Shown piece after piece: positions 24,951 through 36,856 of a stretch of 64,000 nt of DNA (the stretch's first letter is position 1; the number at the start of each line of letters is the position of its first letter). The DNA is from Promerops cafer (taxonomy: Eukaryota; Chordata; Aves; Passeriformes; Nectariniidae): positions 187,915-251,914 of the forward strand of contig VZSE01002180.1 in the NCBI GenBank assembly GCA_013398275.1. The letters run 5' to 3'. The notes beneath the pieces are model-generated. The model saw only the letters and a program-made list of their open reading frames with translations. It had not been told where the DNA came from and ran no database searches. The translations under genes were made by a program, and so were the position numbers.

Positions 24951-27900
24951 CGTGTTACGGTGATGGGGAGAGCAAGGTCAGTCCCGGCTGGGATCCCTCC
25001 TGCAGCCTGGGGACATTCCTGGGGAATGGGTCTCTGCCACTGTCACGAAATAGAATTTCGGGAGAAAAAGTAGGTCACAGAAAATTCCCAGCACTGGTGG
25101 CTTCTCTGACATCCAGGTGCCTCCTCAGGGCATGGCCCACGATGCCAGCCCTCTGACAGCTACAGGCACCTCCCTTATAAACTCCAAACCCACCGCTGCT
25201 GACCAGCCCTGCACCAAGGCACAGGCTGTTTGACACCACAGCAGAGCAAGACCCATGGAGCAGGAAAGGCAGGAGGCCTTGCTTCCAGTTGCTCCTGGAA
25301 GGTTATCAGGTCAGGCCCTGAACAGTACCTGGTCTCTTTGACCAGAGCCGGGAATGGGTTCATGGGAAAGGGGAAAGACAGGAAGGAGCCTGTGATCCTC
25401 CATCACCCTCTGGCCTTCTGTGTGCAGGGCAGGTTGGGTCATGAGAGCAGCCGCTCCTTCCCCGTCCTGCACACATCTGCAGGTTTTCCTGCAGAACAGG
25501 TTTTCTGGTATTAGTGATACCACTGCTTCTTTCTGTCTCCCAGTCCCACCCCACAGTGCTGAGGTGAAAAAAAAAAAAGGAACAAAGGCAGAGACAGTAT
25601 CATAAAAGATGGGAAAAAAAAATAACTGCAGGAGTTAGTGCCTTGCATTAGTGAAGCTCCACAGCTCCTCAGTGCACATCCCTGAACGCCCCCAGAAAGG
25701 CTCTCACAACAGACAGGTACCTGCTGTCCCACTTTTCCTCCCACTGGGAACACTCAGTTCCCCTTCAGTGATTCAGATAAATCCACCCCTTGCCCAGGAA
25801 AAGCCTGTTGCTGTTACTAAACAGGAAGGCCTCACTGATCACCTCTCAATCCTCACCACCCACACACCACAGCCACCTTCACTTCCGGGATTCCCTCTCA
25901 CCGACTCAGACCAGGATGCAGCCAGCCATGCCTGTGGTGCTGAGCCTGGCTTCCCTGTGTCTCTCTCCCAGCCCACATGCTCCTGTCCTCTCCAAGGAAC
26001 AGGTCTGGAGCAGATGTTTCACCCAGGCACACAAACCTGGCCATGCAAAACTGAGAGCACCCCCACGTCCACAAAAGTGAGGAGGTTCATGGAAGCTGGT
26101 TACCCATCTGCACAGCTCTGGGGACTCCAGGAACACCTCTTGCTTCCTACAGCATTTTTTTTTCCAAGTCAAATGCATTGCTCCCCTCTTCTGGTATCAG
26201 GATTGACCAGGAGCTGGTTAGGAGGACTCATCACCCCTCCATCTCTTTGATTTTTAGTCAGCATGAGGAGTGCACAGTTGATGAGTTCTCTCTATATGTT
26301 ACTGCTTTTTATGGTGGGGTTTTTTCATCCCTGGACTCACCTTCAGCGAGTTGTGCTACTTGCTAAATCTTTGACTCCTCCATTGACTGCAAGGGGAAGG
26401 GTGTTGGTCTTCAGTGACCTCTGTTGGGTAGGATCCAACATGCTTTCCTCACAGAGAGGTTTTCCCTTCTCTGTTTCTGTACTGCTCCACCTAACAGGGG
26501 TTTTGCTCTTTGGAGGTGGTGTGTTCCTGACAGAAGCCTGAGTGGCTGCAGCTACCACGTCATTCATCTTGTCTGAACTGTTTCTTGGGATTTTGATGAA
26601 GTCCACCAATACTCAAGGGTTTTTAAAATTTTCCTTAAAATTGCCCCTTCTGCATTCTGGACTTTTTATAGGCATCTTTCAGCAGAATAAATCAAAACTA
26701 AAATCTAGCCATTCTTGTTCATGGAGAAGGCATGGAGAATGCAAACTCCTGTATTAAATGTCAGCTGATAAATAAGAATCTAAAAGATATTGTTTAAAAT
26801 CCCATTACTTCCTCCACACAGAACAGTGTTTTTCTGTCCTTGGAGCTGTGCTCCTGTTTGCAATTTTGCCTGAGTGTGCTTGCCCATCATCCACAATCAC
26901 CCTAAGTTCCACAGCACATCCAGCTGGAAGCACCAGCTCCTCTGGCTTACGATACCGAATGTGAGCACAGGCTGAAGGAACAAAGGAGGCAGGAGATGGA
27001 AGCTTTTAAATCCAGATTTTCCAACCCCAGAGACCACCTTTAGTCTTTTCATTTAGTATTTTACTTCTTTATTTAGTCTTTTCCTATGTGAACTACTCTG
27101 TTCACAATTTGTATACCTGTGACTTTTCCATAAGAGTGATTATTAATTAATAAATAATTTATTAACAATTCCCTGACAAGACAGGGATTGGATTCTCCTG
27201 GGGAAGTACACTTTCCTCATGTTTCCTTTAAAGATGTCAGATGTCTACCTTAATTGCACAGAATCAAAGCCAAACCTCATTGACGTCAATGCAGTTACCT
27301 GGGTTTTATTAATATCAGATAAATATAAAAAACCATATCAAGGAAAAATCCACAGAGAATAATAAAACAGCTGCACAAACCTCCCGCTGAGTTGTTCCTG
27401 GTGCTGATACTTCCCTCATTTAGAATGTATGGCTGTAGTGCCTGTGACTCTGTGCTCAAACCAGAGCTCTCCTTTGAATTGTCTCTTTTCCCCTTGAGAA
27501 AGTAGTGTGCAGAAAATGCCTCTAATGCCACAGTATTGGGGTGAGATTAGCACCAGAAAAAACAGCTCTAGACTCAGAAAATACCAGGGACCTGGGAGCA
27601 GGAATAGGCTGCAACCAATTTCCCTTCCTTGCAGGTGCAGGACTGCCTGTGTTCAAGCTCCAATGTGGTGCAGCTGAGTAACCTCGGAGCTGAGTGACGT
27701 AGAAGGACCAGTGTGAGAAAGTCCTGAGAGAAAACATCTGGGGCCAAGACACCTTGGCACTTGGGCAGGGGCCCTTGCAAATTTTGCACACCCCCATGGG
27801 CAGGTCTGTGCCCAGCCCTGCGCCTTGCTGGTCCCAGCCTTGCCTTACTGACCCGGCTGCCTGGCTTCACTCCAAACCTGTCCTGTCTCAGCTGATCTCT

Positions 27901-30900
27901 GTGGCCAGCACTGGAAGCTAATGCCATCCCATCCACAGGACACCCAGAACTGGTAATTTAGCCACAACAAATTAGCTGAAAGAGCCCTAACTATTGAGTA
28001 AATAATGACTTTGAAGCACATGCAAGTAGAAAAACTGATGTGCAGAAAAGATGGTTTAGCATTCATTTTGTTTCCCTGACACTAATTACAACAGGAAGAA
28101 GAGTTCCCTCTGTTTACTGACAGGGATTGAGTGAATCTGTTTCCTAGGTTCCTAACCCAAATTATCAAGATGTTTTTTTGATTTTGCTCTGAAAAAATTG
28201 AGGAGTTTTAGAATTTTACTGAATAAAAGCAGCATCACCTGGGCACTGGGGCCATGCCCTCAATGGATGTCAGCTGCAGTAGCTCCAAGGGAGCTGTGGA
28301 GATACCCTGGTGCTGGTCTGCACTAGGGACGGAAGTGACATCCTGGGAAAGCTGCTCAGTGGCCCCAGAGTATCTCCTCAGCAATTCTAGGTCAAGAGAC
28401 AGATTCTGACACCTCTGTGGCAGCAAGATGATCATCTCCAAAATGAAAAACAGACGCCAGCAGCCTGTCAAGCATGTAAATAAGCCCAACAGCTCCAACA
28501 ACTTTATAAACTTTAAGCTGAAATTTAACCATGCAGTGTTTCACAGATAAGGCTTAAAAGAGCATTGTTTTCAAGCTGCCTTTTTTTTTTTGTCTTTACT
28601 TCTGGGTTTTCTTTTCCAGAACTTCATGGTTCAGTGGTGTTACCTAATGCCAAGGAGTCAACCCCTCAGCAACACGCTTCTGAGGTTCTTTGGGATTAAT
28701 TAGTTTGGGAAGAAAATAGCTGCCACAGTTTGGAAAGACTAATTGGGGGTCAGCTACTTTTGTTCCATCTCTCCTTGCCATTTCCATTTGCTGCTTTCAC
28801 TGGGAGCCCAGAGGTCCTGTGATCTTTATTTCAACTTTGTAGCAGCCCTCAAATGAAAGGACAGCTCATTACAGATCACTACATTAACTACTTTTCAGAG
28901 GTACCTCTCTTTTTCGAACAGCAAGGTTCAGAACTCACACAACTGGTAGACACCCATGTGCTAAGCATTATTTATTACCAACTTTTTAAACTCTGTGGTA
29001 TATCTGGACAGCAACGAATCAACCAAGCTGTTTGACCTGGGTGGGGATTGGGATCTTTTGGCAAACCTCTTACCCCAAGGAACAGGGCAGACATTAGGGG
29101 GGAGGAACGACTGCCTCGTGGTAATGCCTCATTCAAGTGACCCGGCAGAGGTGACCTCTAGGGGAGCACCACATCACGGCTACACCAGCAAGGGAAGCCA
29201 CTACCACAGCGAGGCAAAACCAAAGCACTGAGCACATTTCTGTGCCTACTGCAATGCCTTCAAATCACTTTTCCCATCTTTATTCCTTGCCTCACTACAA
29301 GCCCGAGATGTGCATGCTCAGGAGCAAAGAGCACACTTTTATCTAATATCTACCTGTCCAACTAGATCCAACTGAGGAGGCACTGGCCTCTAATGACAAC
29401 TTGCAGGTTTTAACAGATAAAAGTAAAACCATGCAATTTTACTCCTTATGTGCACAACAACAGTCAGGATTTCAAACCCTGGTTGAAGCTGCTGAGCCCC
29501 AAGCAGAGCTGGCAGCTGAGCAGCTCCTTGTCATGCTGGATGAAGAGAAGCTGCTGCCAGAGGCTGCCAAGCTGCAGCTAATCTCCCAATCTCAGGCTCC
29601 TGCAAGGAGATGAGAGTTTGTAAAGCCACGCTATGGACCTGCCACGAGACCCTGCACCTGCCCAAGGGCAGTGTTCACACTGAGGTTTCCCAGCAGAGAC
29701 ATGGTACAGCACCAAGGGAGGGGAATCACCCAACACTGTTTCCTTACCGGGTGCCAGAAGTCTAACTTTGAAGCCTGGAGCAGATTTTATCTGCACTCCA
29801 AGTTGCCTTTTGTAGATGTACTTGTTATTTTTAATCAGATAGCAGAGACAATACATCCAAAGACTCATGAAACTTTTAAGACAGACTTCCTTCCCTGAAG
29901 AAATAGTCACACAACAAACACTCAATTTTTATGAGCTGGTGGAATCATCGGTTAATAATCTGAGACAGAAACACTGACATAAATGTGAAAACAGGGTCAG
30001 AAGTGTAACTCAGCACCAGGAATTTCATAGTGGCAGCCTCAGCACTTCTAGAAGCCTCCACCACGACTGAAATTAGAGCACCACTGCGGGCTACTACAGA
30101 CAGTACTTCCATTCCCTGCATGCTCCATGTTTTACACCAAATCTACCATACTATAGCTTTGGTATGACAGCATCACTTCACTGACCCTGTGAAACACTTT
30201 TTTGGGTGATTTATTTCCTAGTTTTCCTGCAGGAAGGAACAAGTATGTCTTGCTAATTTTTACGTCCTGGGGGAAAAACCAAACACCCAGAGATTATCCC
30301 CACTGGTGGCAGCCTGCAATTGCCATCAAGTCTGCCCTGAAATGGGACTGAACCACCCCTGAAATGGGACTTCACTGGTGTCACCATTCGGAGTAGCCAA
30401 CACCACAAAACATGAACTTCATGCAGAAACCTTCTGGTCATGAGAGTAACACTTATCAGGGTGTCCTCACAACAGTTACACAAGCGAGGCATGTGCCTGC
30501 ACCAGGAGGAACAGATGTCTTCCTGAGAGGGTACACAGGGATTAGTAATCCATCTTCCAGGTTCCCAAACATGGATGAAATTGGGCATTTGGGAAATACA
30601 AACCTGGCTTAAACCCAGTGGAGACCAGATTTTCTTGTAGACAGAAGAAGCAAGGAATAAGCCCGTCTCTAAATTAAAAATTCTGTGTTTGTATTACAGC
30701 AATAAAAATCTATATAAGATAAAAGGGCACTTTGAAATGCTCCATGGCTTTACCCCGTTGTTCTAGCACTGTTTGCCACAGCTGCTAGAGCCCAGTGACA
30801 ACTCACTGCCAGGGCCACATGCAACACAAGACACTGCAGAACAGAACCTGCAGCTCAAGGCACCCCTGCTGTAACTATCCAAACACAATCTTTGCTTTTG

Positions 30901-31759
30901 TCCAGTTCCAAGTCCTTCCAGAACAACCTGACTAGAAAAAGCAGCTCACCATGCACTGCAGCCTTGATCTCTCAAAACTTCTCATACTGAATCCAACAAA
31001 AAACCCAAAAACCAAACCCACTCTTGATTTTCCTGGCAGGCAGCTGTGAAGGGCATCAAAACCCCCACCCTTAACTCCTCCCTGGCCAAAACCTGTCACA
31101 CACCATGTCATACCAGGTTCCTGATTTTGATGGACCGGGTTTTTATTTATCCAGCTTCTAAAGGAATCAGATTCCTCAAGATCAGCATATAGGACACTCA
31201 CTTCCAGAGATAAGCAGGTGAACTCTGGGGACTTCTGCACTCAGGGTGCCAGATTTCCTTCTCTGCCCCTCCCTCCCCAACTGAGGCTGGAGCTGGACAC
31301 TGCTCGGGCCTGTGCCTTGGTGACACTGCACAGCTGGACCCATGGCAACAGCCATCTCCTCAGGGGCAGCACACACCAACTGCCACAGTACCAGCTCCTG
31401 CTGCTTTAATCCTGGATTTGGAGCTGTTGAAAACCACAGGAAAGGAAAAGACCCAAGACAAAACCCAACTCATGTAGTGACTACCATAGGAAGTTTGTTT
31501 AAAAAACCCCAAGCCTCTAAAGATCAGCATACCAACAGCTGTCTTGTTTTAAGAAGTTGGCAGCTGCACACTGTTGACTACCCAACACCTGCTTCTTGCC
31601 CAGGTTTCAAATCTCCACTGTTGGAACAGCATCCAGGGTTAAGGTGGGGTTTTTTTTGTCTTAAGAGACTGTCATTGTGAGATCAGCTTTACAAATTTCA
31701 CTGAGCTGTGTAAATACTTACTTGGAAAAGCAATAACGGAGTTGAATCACAAGTGAAGA
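24951..31759. other. EIF5 downstream region, no protein gene recognised
   Basis: No coding exon is supported. Minus-strand AATAAA hexamers at 31147-31142, 30215-30210 and 28830-28825 mean part of this could be the 3' UTR of longer EIF5 transcripts. A short direct repeat (CCCTGAAATGGGACT, two copies 24 bp apart) occurs near 30337-30376. Confidence 0.55.
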
Positions 31760-32058
31760 TTGACCAAAACCAAATCCTTTATTTCCACAACTGTATAAAT
31801 GTGCTCCAAGTATGTGTCCAACACAAGTTAGAAAAACAAAATAGAACATGCCAGTTGCAAACTAGATCAGTTCACCGACGTGCTGACTCCTTGGTATTAG
31901 GCTTAGTTACACAAGACCAGTCACAGTAAAAAGATACATTTTAGAGTACAAAGTAGCAGGATGTTAAGCCATTTCAGCTTGTGCACATACAAGTCACACT
32001 TCTGGCAGAAAATGCAGAGAAGTTTGCATTACTATGCTGGAAGCTATGTTGCATCACT
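31760..32058 (-). other. EIF5: EIF5 proximal 3' UTR and poly(A) signal
   Basis: After the TAA the minus strand runs about 275 bp to an AATAAA at 31783-31778. It is followed by a G/T-rich stretch (GGATTTGGTTTTGG) that suits a cleavage/polyadenylation downstream element, so cleavage is expected near 31755-31765. Further AATAAA hexamers on the same strand at 31147-31142, 30215-30210 and 28830-28825 could end longer 3' UTR forms. Vertebrate EIF5 mRNAs are known in several lengths. Confidence 0.65.
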
Positions 32059-35000
32059 TTAAATGGCATCAATATCGATATCGTCATCTTTATTGTTTGC
32101 AGGCTTCACAGTTTCAACTTTAGGTACACTGGCAGTTGTGGAGTACACCACCTGTGGAGACAAGACACTTCGTTTAACTACAGCACCTCCTGCCACTAAG
32201 CTCTGAAGTAACTCCAACACCCGACCACCCTCCTGACCACGGCCATGAGCCCCTGCTTTCTAAGGCAGAGCTGTGCACATGCATCTGGAGGAAGCAGCAT
32301 CTCCTAATCAGGAGCAGAATACTACAATGCTGGAAGGAGAACAACCAACCAATCCGTGTATAAAAACACTCCCAGCCCCAGCCAGCTGGAGTGTAACCAA
32401 CAAATTTTACCTAGGTCTGAACTGTGAGGAAAATGCTCAGTTATTCCTCCATCAGCTTATCTAACAAACACACCCCCACTAACTCATCTACAACATGAGA
32501 CACGATGCTTCATACCTCCTGTCAACCTTGCACTACATGAGCTGCTACTGTGCAAGAGACTGTCACTGCAGAATGGCACGGACTCGGGCTACCCAGGTAC
32601 AACTGCATTAATGATCTCTCGTAGACATCTGACAACAGTTAGCAACACTTAAAGTACTGTAAATGGAGTGTTCCTCCTGTTCCCAACATGCACAGTAATA
32701 CCCCAAGTAATCCATTTCAGAGTGCACCAGGACAAGGTTACAAGACTTAAGCATGCAGGAACAGCGCAGCCTTGGAGCTGCTGGCAGTAAACAAGCCTTT
32801 CCTACCTCTATGTTTTCATCTTCATCCTCTTCTTCATTACCGGAAGATTCTTCTTCAGCTTCCTTTAGCCATTTAATAAATGGTTCTGCTTTGACACGGA
32901 TTTCTTTGGCAAGCTCCTTTGAAACGTATTTCTTTGAGGCCTGAAAGACAAAGACTTTGTGTGAACACTGAATGAGTTTACACCAGACTGTACCCCAAAT
33001 ACTGCCCAAACTGGAACTCTGATCTCACCCACTGCCTTCCACAGCCCAATTTTGTGAAGGAGGCTTCTGGCTACACAAGCTACACCAGAATGGAGAAGCC
33101 AGATGCAATAGGCTACGTTCAGGTATTTAATTGCTACAGTACACTACATATTGCCCTTTACCTTTTCTGCCCAGCCAAGGATGACTTCTTCTTCCAGAAG
33201 ATCTGCATCATACATTTCCTTCAAAATATGTGGTATTTTTGAAATAAGCTGAGACTGATGCATAGCTACCACACACTCGAAACCATGGAGAAGGTACCTC
33301 TGAGCTTTCTTGTTGTTGTGGCAGAACTAGAATTGTGATAAAAGCAAAAGTGATTGAATGAGCTTTTTTACTCTCTCCAGACTGAATCGAGAGCAGAAGC
33401 AGCTGTATGAGATTGCAAAGTTTACAATAATTCATACTATCCTTCCCAGGAGTTCCCCCTAGCTAAGGAGAAGTTTAATCATAAAACACTACAAAAAATC
33501 CTTCCCCATAGTACCAAGCAACTGCTACAAAAAACTCCAAACAGCTGTCACAGTGAGTGCAGAAGAGATGGCTTACACGAAGGAAGTGACGTCTGTATTT
33601 TCTGATTTGTTCACGAATCTTTTCGTCAAAAAGGACTTCAGTGAGAACAAGTGGGCCCATAGCCTTCACATCCAGTCTCTCTGCTTCTGCTACAATGTCT
33701 TTGTCAGAAGTATCAATGACACCTTCTTCTTTCTTTTTCTAGAGGGAAACCAGTAGAGAGAGAAACATTTTAATGCCACTGCATTAATGCTCTTTGCAGT
33801 CGTCCCTTCCCACCACTGGTAGAACCAGTATTTTGCAGAAGCTTGAGCAAGTTGCTTTTAGTTTCCTTACAAACATTTTGTACAATTACAGCTGATTACA
33901 TCAAGCCAACAAGCAGAGAATAGTTACCTTTACAAAATCAAATAGTAAGTTGACTCTCTCCTCTATAGTTCTTTCCAGGTCTTCACTAAGTGTGAGGTTC
34001 TTCGCGTGGTCACTGATTTCATCCATTCTACGCCTCTGGGCTTCTTCTGTTGTGTCCTCACCCCAGTCATCATCATCCTCCTCCTCCTACAATACACAAC
34101 CAAAAGAAGAGATCCACACACTATTACTGCAAGCTTAGTATTATGTGAGGATTGAAATGATACAGACAGCATTTTTATAAAACTAAAGAAATATTTATAT
34201 TACAATTTGCAAGTCAAAAATCAGGGAGAAAGTACAAACATAGGAAATAAGAAATGGAAGCTAAACCTAATTCTATAGCCATCTGTAGGGCTACCTGAAC
34301 TGCAGTTTTACCGTTCTACCTAGTACACAGGAGACAACCCAGGGGCCTGAAAAGGAGCGATAAAGGACAGGCAGCTTTCACTTAGCAAGGAGCACAAATG
34401 CTGGTACTGATGAGCTGATAAAGCTGCTCTAGAGGAAAATCAGAGACCCTTCTATTCCAGCACTAAGTTCTGGATACAGTAAGACCTTTAGGTGCAATGT
34501 TGACCAGCAAGGAATGCCAATGATTTCAAAGGTTTAAATCTGAGCAACACACCACACACCCTTATCTCCCCACTTTCCCTTCTACTTACCACAACCTGTG
34601 GAGGAGTAATCTCCTCTGGTGGTGGGGGTGGAAGTGTCTCATTGCTGGACACAGAACCATTCTCTTTGTCCTTGCCTTTTCTGTTCTTCTTCTCCTTTTC
34701 TTTCTTTCCTGTACCAGTGTCACCACTTTCTGCAAGTGAATTTTAATGTTGTGTTCTATGAACTATAGCAAACTACAAAGTCCCTGCACCTCTGCCAAAG
34801 CCCCAAGTGGGTTTGGATGCTTTCATTAGCTGCAAGTTATGGGTAGTACCCGTCCCCAAATACACTTAGGGAAGATGTACATTTGGTGGGGAAACCCCCA
34901 GCTGCAGTCAAAAGTCTTGATTGTCACCAAGATTGTCCAAGTCTATATAACAGATGACCTCACAAAGCAGAGACCCCTGGAATAGGTTAGACTTTTCTAT

Positions 35001-36648
35001 TCTAGCAAGCTTAAATTGCAGCAGGCAACTAGATGCTTACTACAGAGTGTTGCTTGCACAGATTACAATTTGCCTTTACTACAGTTTTTACTTCCTACTC
35101 TCACATTTCACGCTGATCTAAAGGAACAATGGCCATGAGCTACTGCTAACTACCTTTCTTCCTTATGAGTTTTGTCCTGCACAGGCAAATCCAGCTTTTA
35201 ACAAATAACTCTACTTGGGAAGGACACATCATAAAGAGGAAAGACATTACCAGCACAGCTCCTTCCTCTTGATCCCCAAACATACTCTAGGAGTATGCTG
35301 GTGCCTTTTTATGTTTTAATTAGATGTGAGCTGTTTATTTTTCTATTTCCATAACACCACTAATACAGAAGTTCTCTTTATCCCAGGAAGCACGGAAAGG
35401 CACTTACCAGGTGGGTTTTTGAGAATGAACGTGCAGAGTTTATGGTTTGTGTCAAGCATGCCTCGATAGCCACAGGCTTTGCAAGAGTTACCTATAGTTT
35501 GTTTCTTAGGATTGACATGCTGTAAAGAGAACAACCTCCAGTAAATTTACCACTTACAGAAAAACTGCATTAAAGCCTAAACCTGATGTCTACATTATTA
35601 CCTCCAAATAATTAAGCCAGTGGTTTAAATACTTTGTATCACCCTCTAAAGACAAAGTTTAGAAGTAGAAATTTATCCCAAAAGTTATGAACTGTTAAGA
35701 CGTAAAACCTTCCCAAAGGGTGCAAGAATGTGTACTTGATTTTCTGTTCATAGATACTCAAGTCTTTTAACTTTGCATCACTTCCACAAACATCTAATAC
35801 AGCGTGTTTCCATCATGTCACTGTTAATGCAGACAGAGAGCACTCACCAGATCAGTTTCAGGATTCTCACACTCAGGACAGAGAACAAATTTTTTAATGA
35901 ATCCATCCAACATGTCTTGCAGCTTATTCGCCTCATGAGATCCATTGACAATGTAACGGTCATTCTTAACATCAAACTGGGTCTGTGCTCCCAGCTCACA
36001 ACCAAAAAATTTGGTAGGATCTGTAAAGGAAGAATTATAGCCACTATCACATTCATATCTTCACTGTGATTCTTAAACAGCAAGTAAGTAGGCTACTGTT
36101 TCTTTCTGTCCATTATTTAATCCTGAGATAATCACATTTCTTTCTCACAAATCTTTAAGGAACAGTATTAACGCTTTACTAGCTAACTAACACTACCACT
36201 TCAAACACAAAAGCACTGAAAAATGCTGTGTCATTCCTAACTACTACTTACACGTTGGAGGCCGATTAAGCGCCTTTGCAACGTCAACCATGTTGACTAT
36301 AACCGTCTTTATTCCATTTCCTTTGCCCTCCACCTAAAGAAAACAAATAATGTTTTAAGGTTAAATGCTTGCAACCACCAAACCCAGTGTGCATTTCCCA
36401 TTTAACAACACCAAAATTCTGCTTTGAAGTGCATCTCCTTCCAAGACCAATGTGCACTTAGTGTGGACTGAAGGAGCGGACACCCTCCCTGCCCTGATTG
36501 GCCAAGCATTACCACGACCTCTCTTTCCCCTCCTGGGAGAACACTCCCTGCTTACAGCTGCTGCTTAGGAAGTTACCTTGGCAATCAGACGGGGCATTTT
36601 GTAGCGATAGAACTGATCTGAAACACTGCGGTTGACGTTGACAGACAT
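32059..36648 (-). CDS. EIF5: Eukaryotic translation initiation factor 5 (eIF5), 10 coding exons, 430 aa
   Basis: eIF5 is the GTPase-activating protein for eIF2 in the 43S/48S complex; it promotes GTP hydrolysis at start-codon recognition and bridges eIF1, eIF2-beta and eIF3c. Coding exons read 36648-36577, 36333-36252, 36020-35848, 35519-35408, 34729-34590, 34086-33928, 33738-33577, 33326-33162, 32940-32806 and 32151-32059 (TAA). Every intron is GT-AG and the joined frame is open for 430 codons; I recall human eIF5 as 431. The N-terminal domain (1 to about 150) starts MSVNVNRSVSDQFYRYKMPR and has the GAP arginine finger Arg15, plus Gly31, Lys33 and Lys55. The zinc ribbon is Cys99, Cys102, Cys122 and Cys125. 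A Lys-rich then Pro-rich linker (about 155-193) and an acidic patch lead to the HEAT/W2 domain, with its aromatic/acidic box near 376-398 (FIKWLKEAEEESS) and the C-terminus DDDIDIDAI. In-frame stops lie just upstream of the chosen ATG. No damage is seen. Confidence 0.99.
34931..35057 (-). ncRNA. SNORA28: H/ACA box snoRNA SNORA28 in EIF5 intron 4
   Basis: Intron 4 contains a textbook H/ACA RNA in the sense of the host gene. The 5' hairpin is closed by GCAAGC (35057-35052) pairing with GCTTGC. It is followed after one base by the H box AGAATA (35003-34998). The 3' hairpin is closed by a perfect 7-bp stem, AAGTCTA (34994-34988) with TAGACTT (34945-34939). The ACA box lies at 34936-34934, exactly three bases before the inferred 3' end. 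SNORA28 is the known snoRNA of vertebrate EIF5 and guides pseudouridylation of 18S rRNA (reported human sites U815 and U866). Like other intronic snoRNAs it would be released from the debranched intron and bound by dyskerin, NHP2, NOP10 and GAR1. The end positions come from box spacing. Identity rests on host gene, length (127 nt) and structure; I did not align it. Confidence 0.93.
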
Positions 36649-36770
36649 TTTGCCTTATTAGTAGCTTTATCAATAAGATGAAGAGATCTTTGATTGCAGT
36701 TTTTTGGTATCTTCTGTCTGGAGAAGACGGGATGACATAAACGACTGCAAGAGTTCTCGGTCTCTGACAT
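36585..36770 (-). CDS. Upstream ORF overlapping the EIF5 start codon (61 codons)
   Basis: In the leader exon an ATG at 36770 opens a frame of 61 codons plus TGA at 36585. It runs past the EIF5 ATG (36648) in another frame and overlaps the main CDS by 64 nt, ending in coding exon 1, so no splicing is needed to read it. Its start context is poor: T at -3 and T at +4 (TTC ATG T). eIF5 mRNA is known to carry inhibitory upstream AUGs in poor context. High eIF5 relaxes start-site stringency, more ribosomes start at the uORF, and eIF5 synthesis falls. The peptide matches no domain I know and its effect is probably through translation itself. A second upstream ATG at 36738, also poor (T at -3), opens 22 codons in the EIF5 frame and stops before the main start. 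Confidence 0.8.
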   Translation of the reverse strand: MSETENSCSRLCHPVFSRQKIPKNCNQRSLHLIDKATNKAKCLSTSTAVFQISSIATKCPV

Positions 36771-36856
36771 GAAAAAATTTTCGCCACTGAGGCTGTAAGG
36801 TTCTTGCTTGTATGCTATGTTTCCCCAATACAGGTACCAGTGGCTGCGCAACAGCT
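36649..36856 (-). other. EIF5: EIF5 5' leader exon part (noncoding portion of start-codon exon)
   Basis: Upstream of the EIF5 ATG the transcript is inferred to continue to a strong acceptor at 36858-36857: a T-rich polypyrimidine tract, then TTGCAG, then exon sequence from 36856. This gives 208 nt of leader in the same exon as the first 24 codons. The acceptor could instead be the AG two bases further in (exon from 36854), which would change the frame relation to any upstream exon. The exon carries both upstream ATGs described with the uORF. Confidence 0.75.

Noticed and set aside
24391..25073. 180-200 codon frames beginning with a Phe/Leu-rich stretch that looks like a signal or membrane segment
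   Set aside because: The hydrophobic start is just the T/G-rich simple repeat, and the rest is Pro/Ala-rich island sequence containing an ambiguous base.
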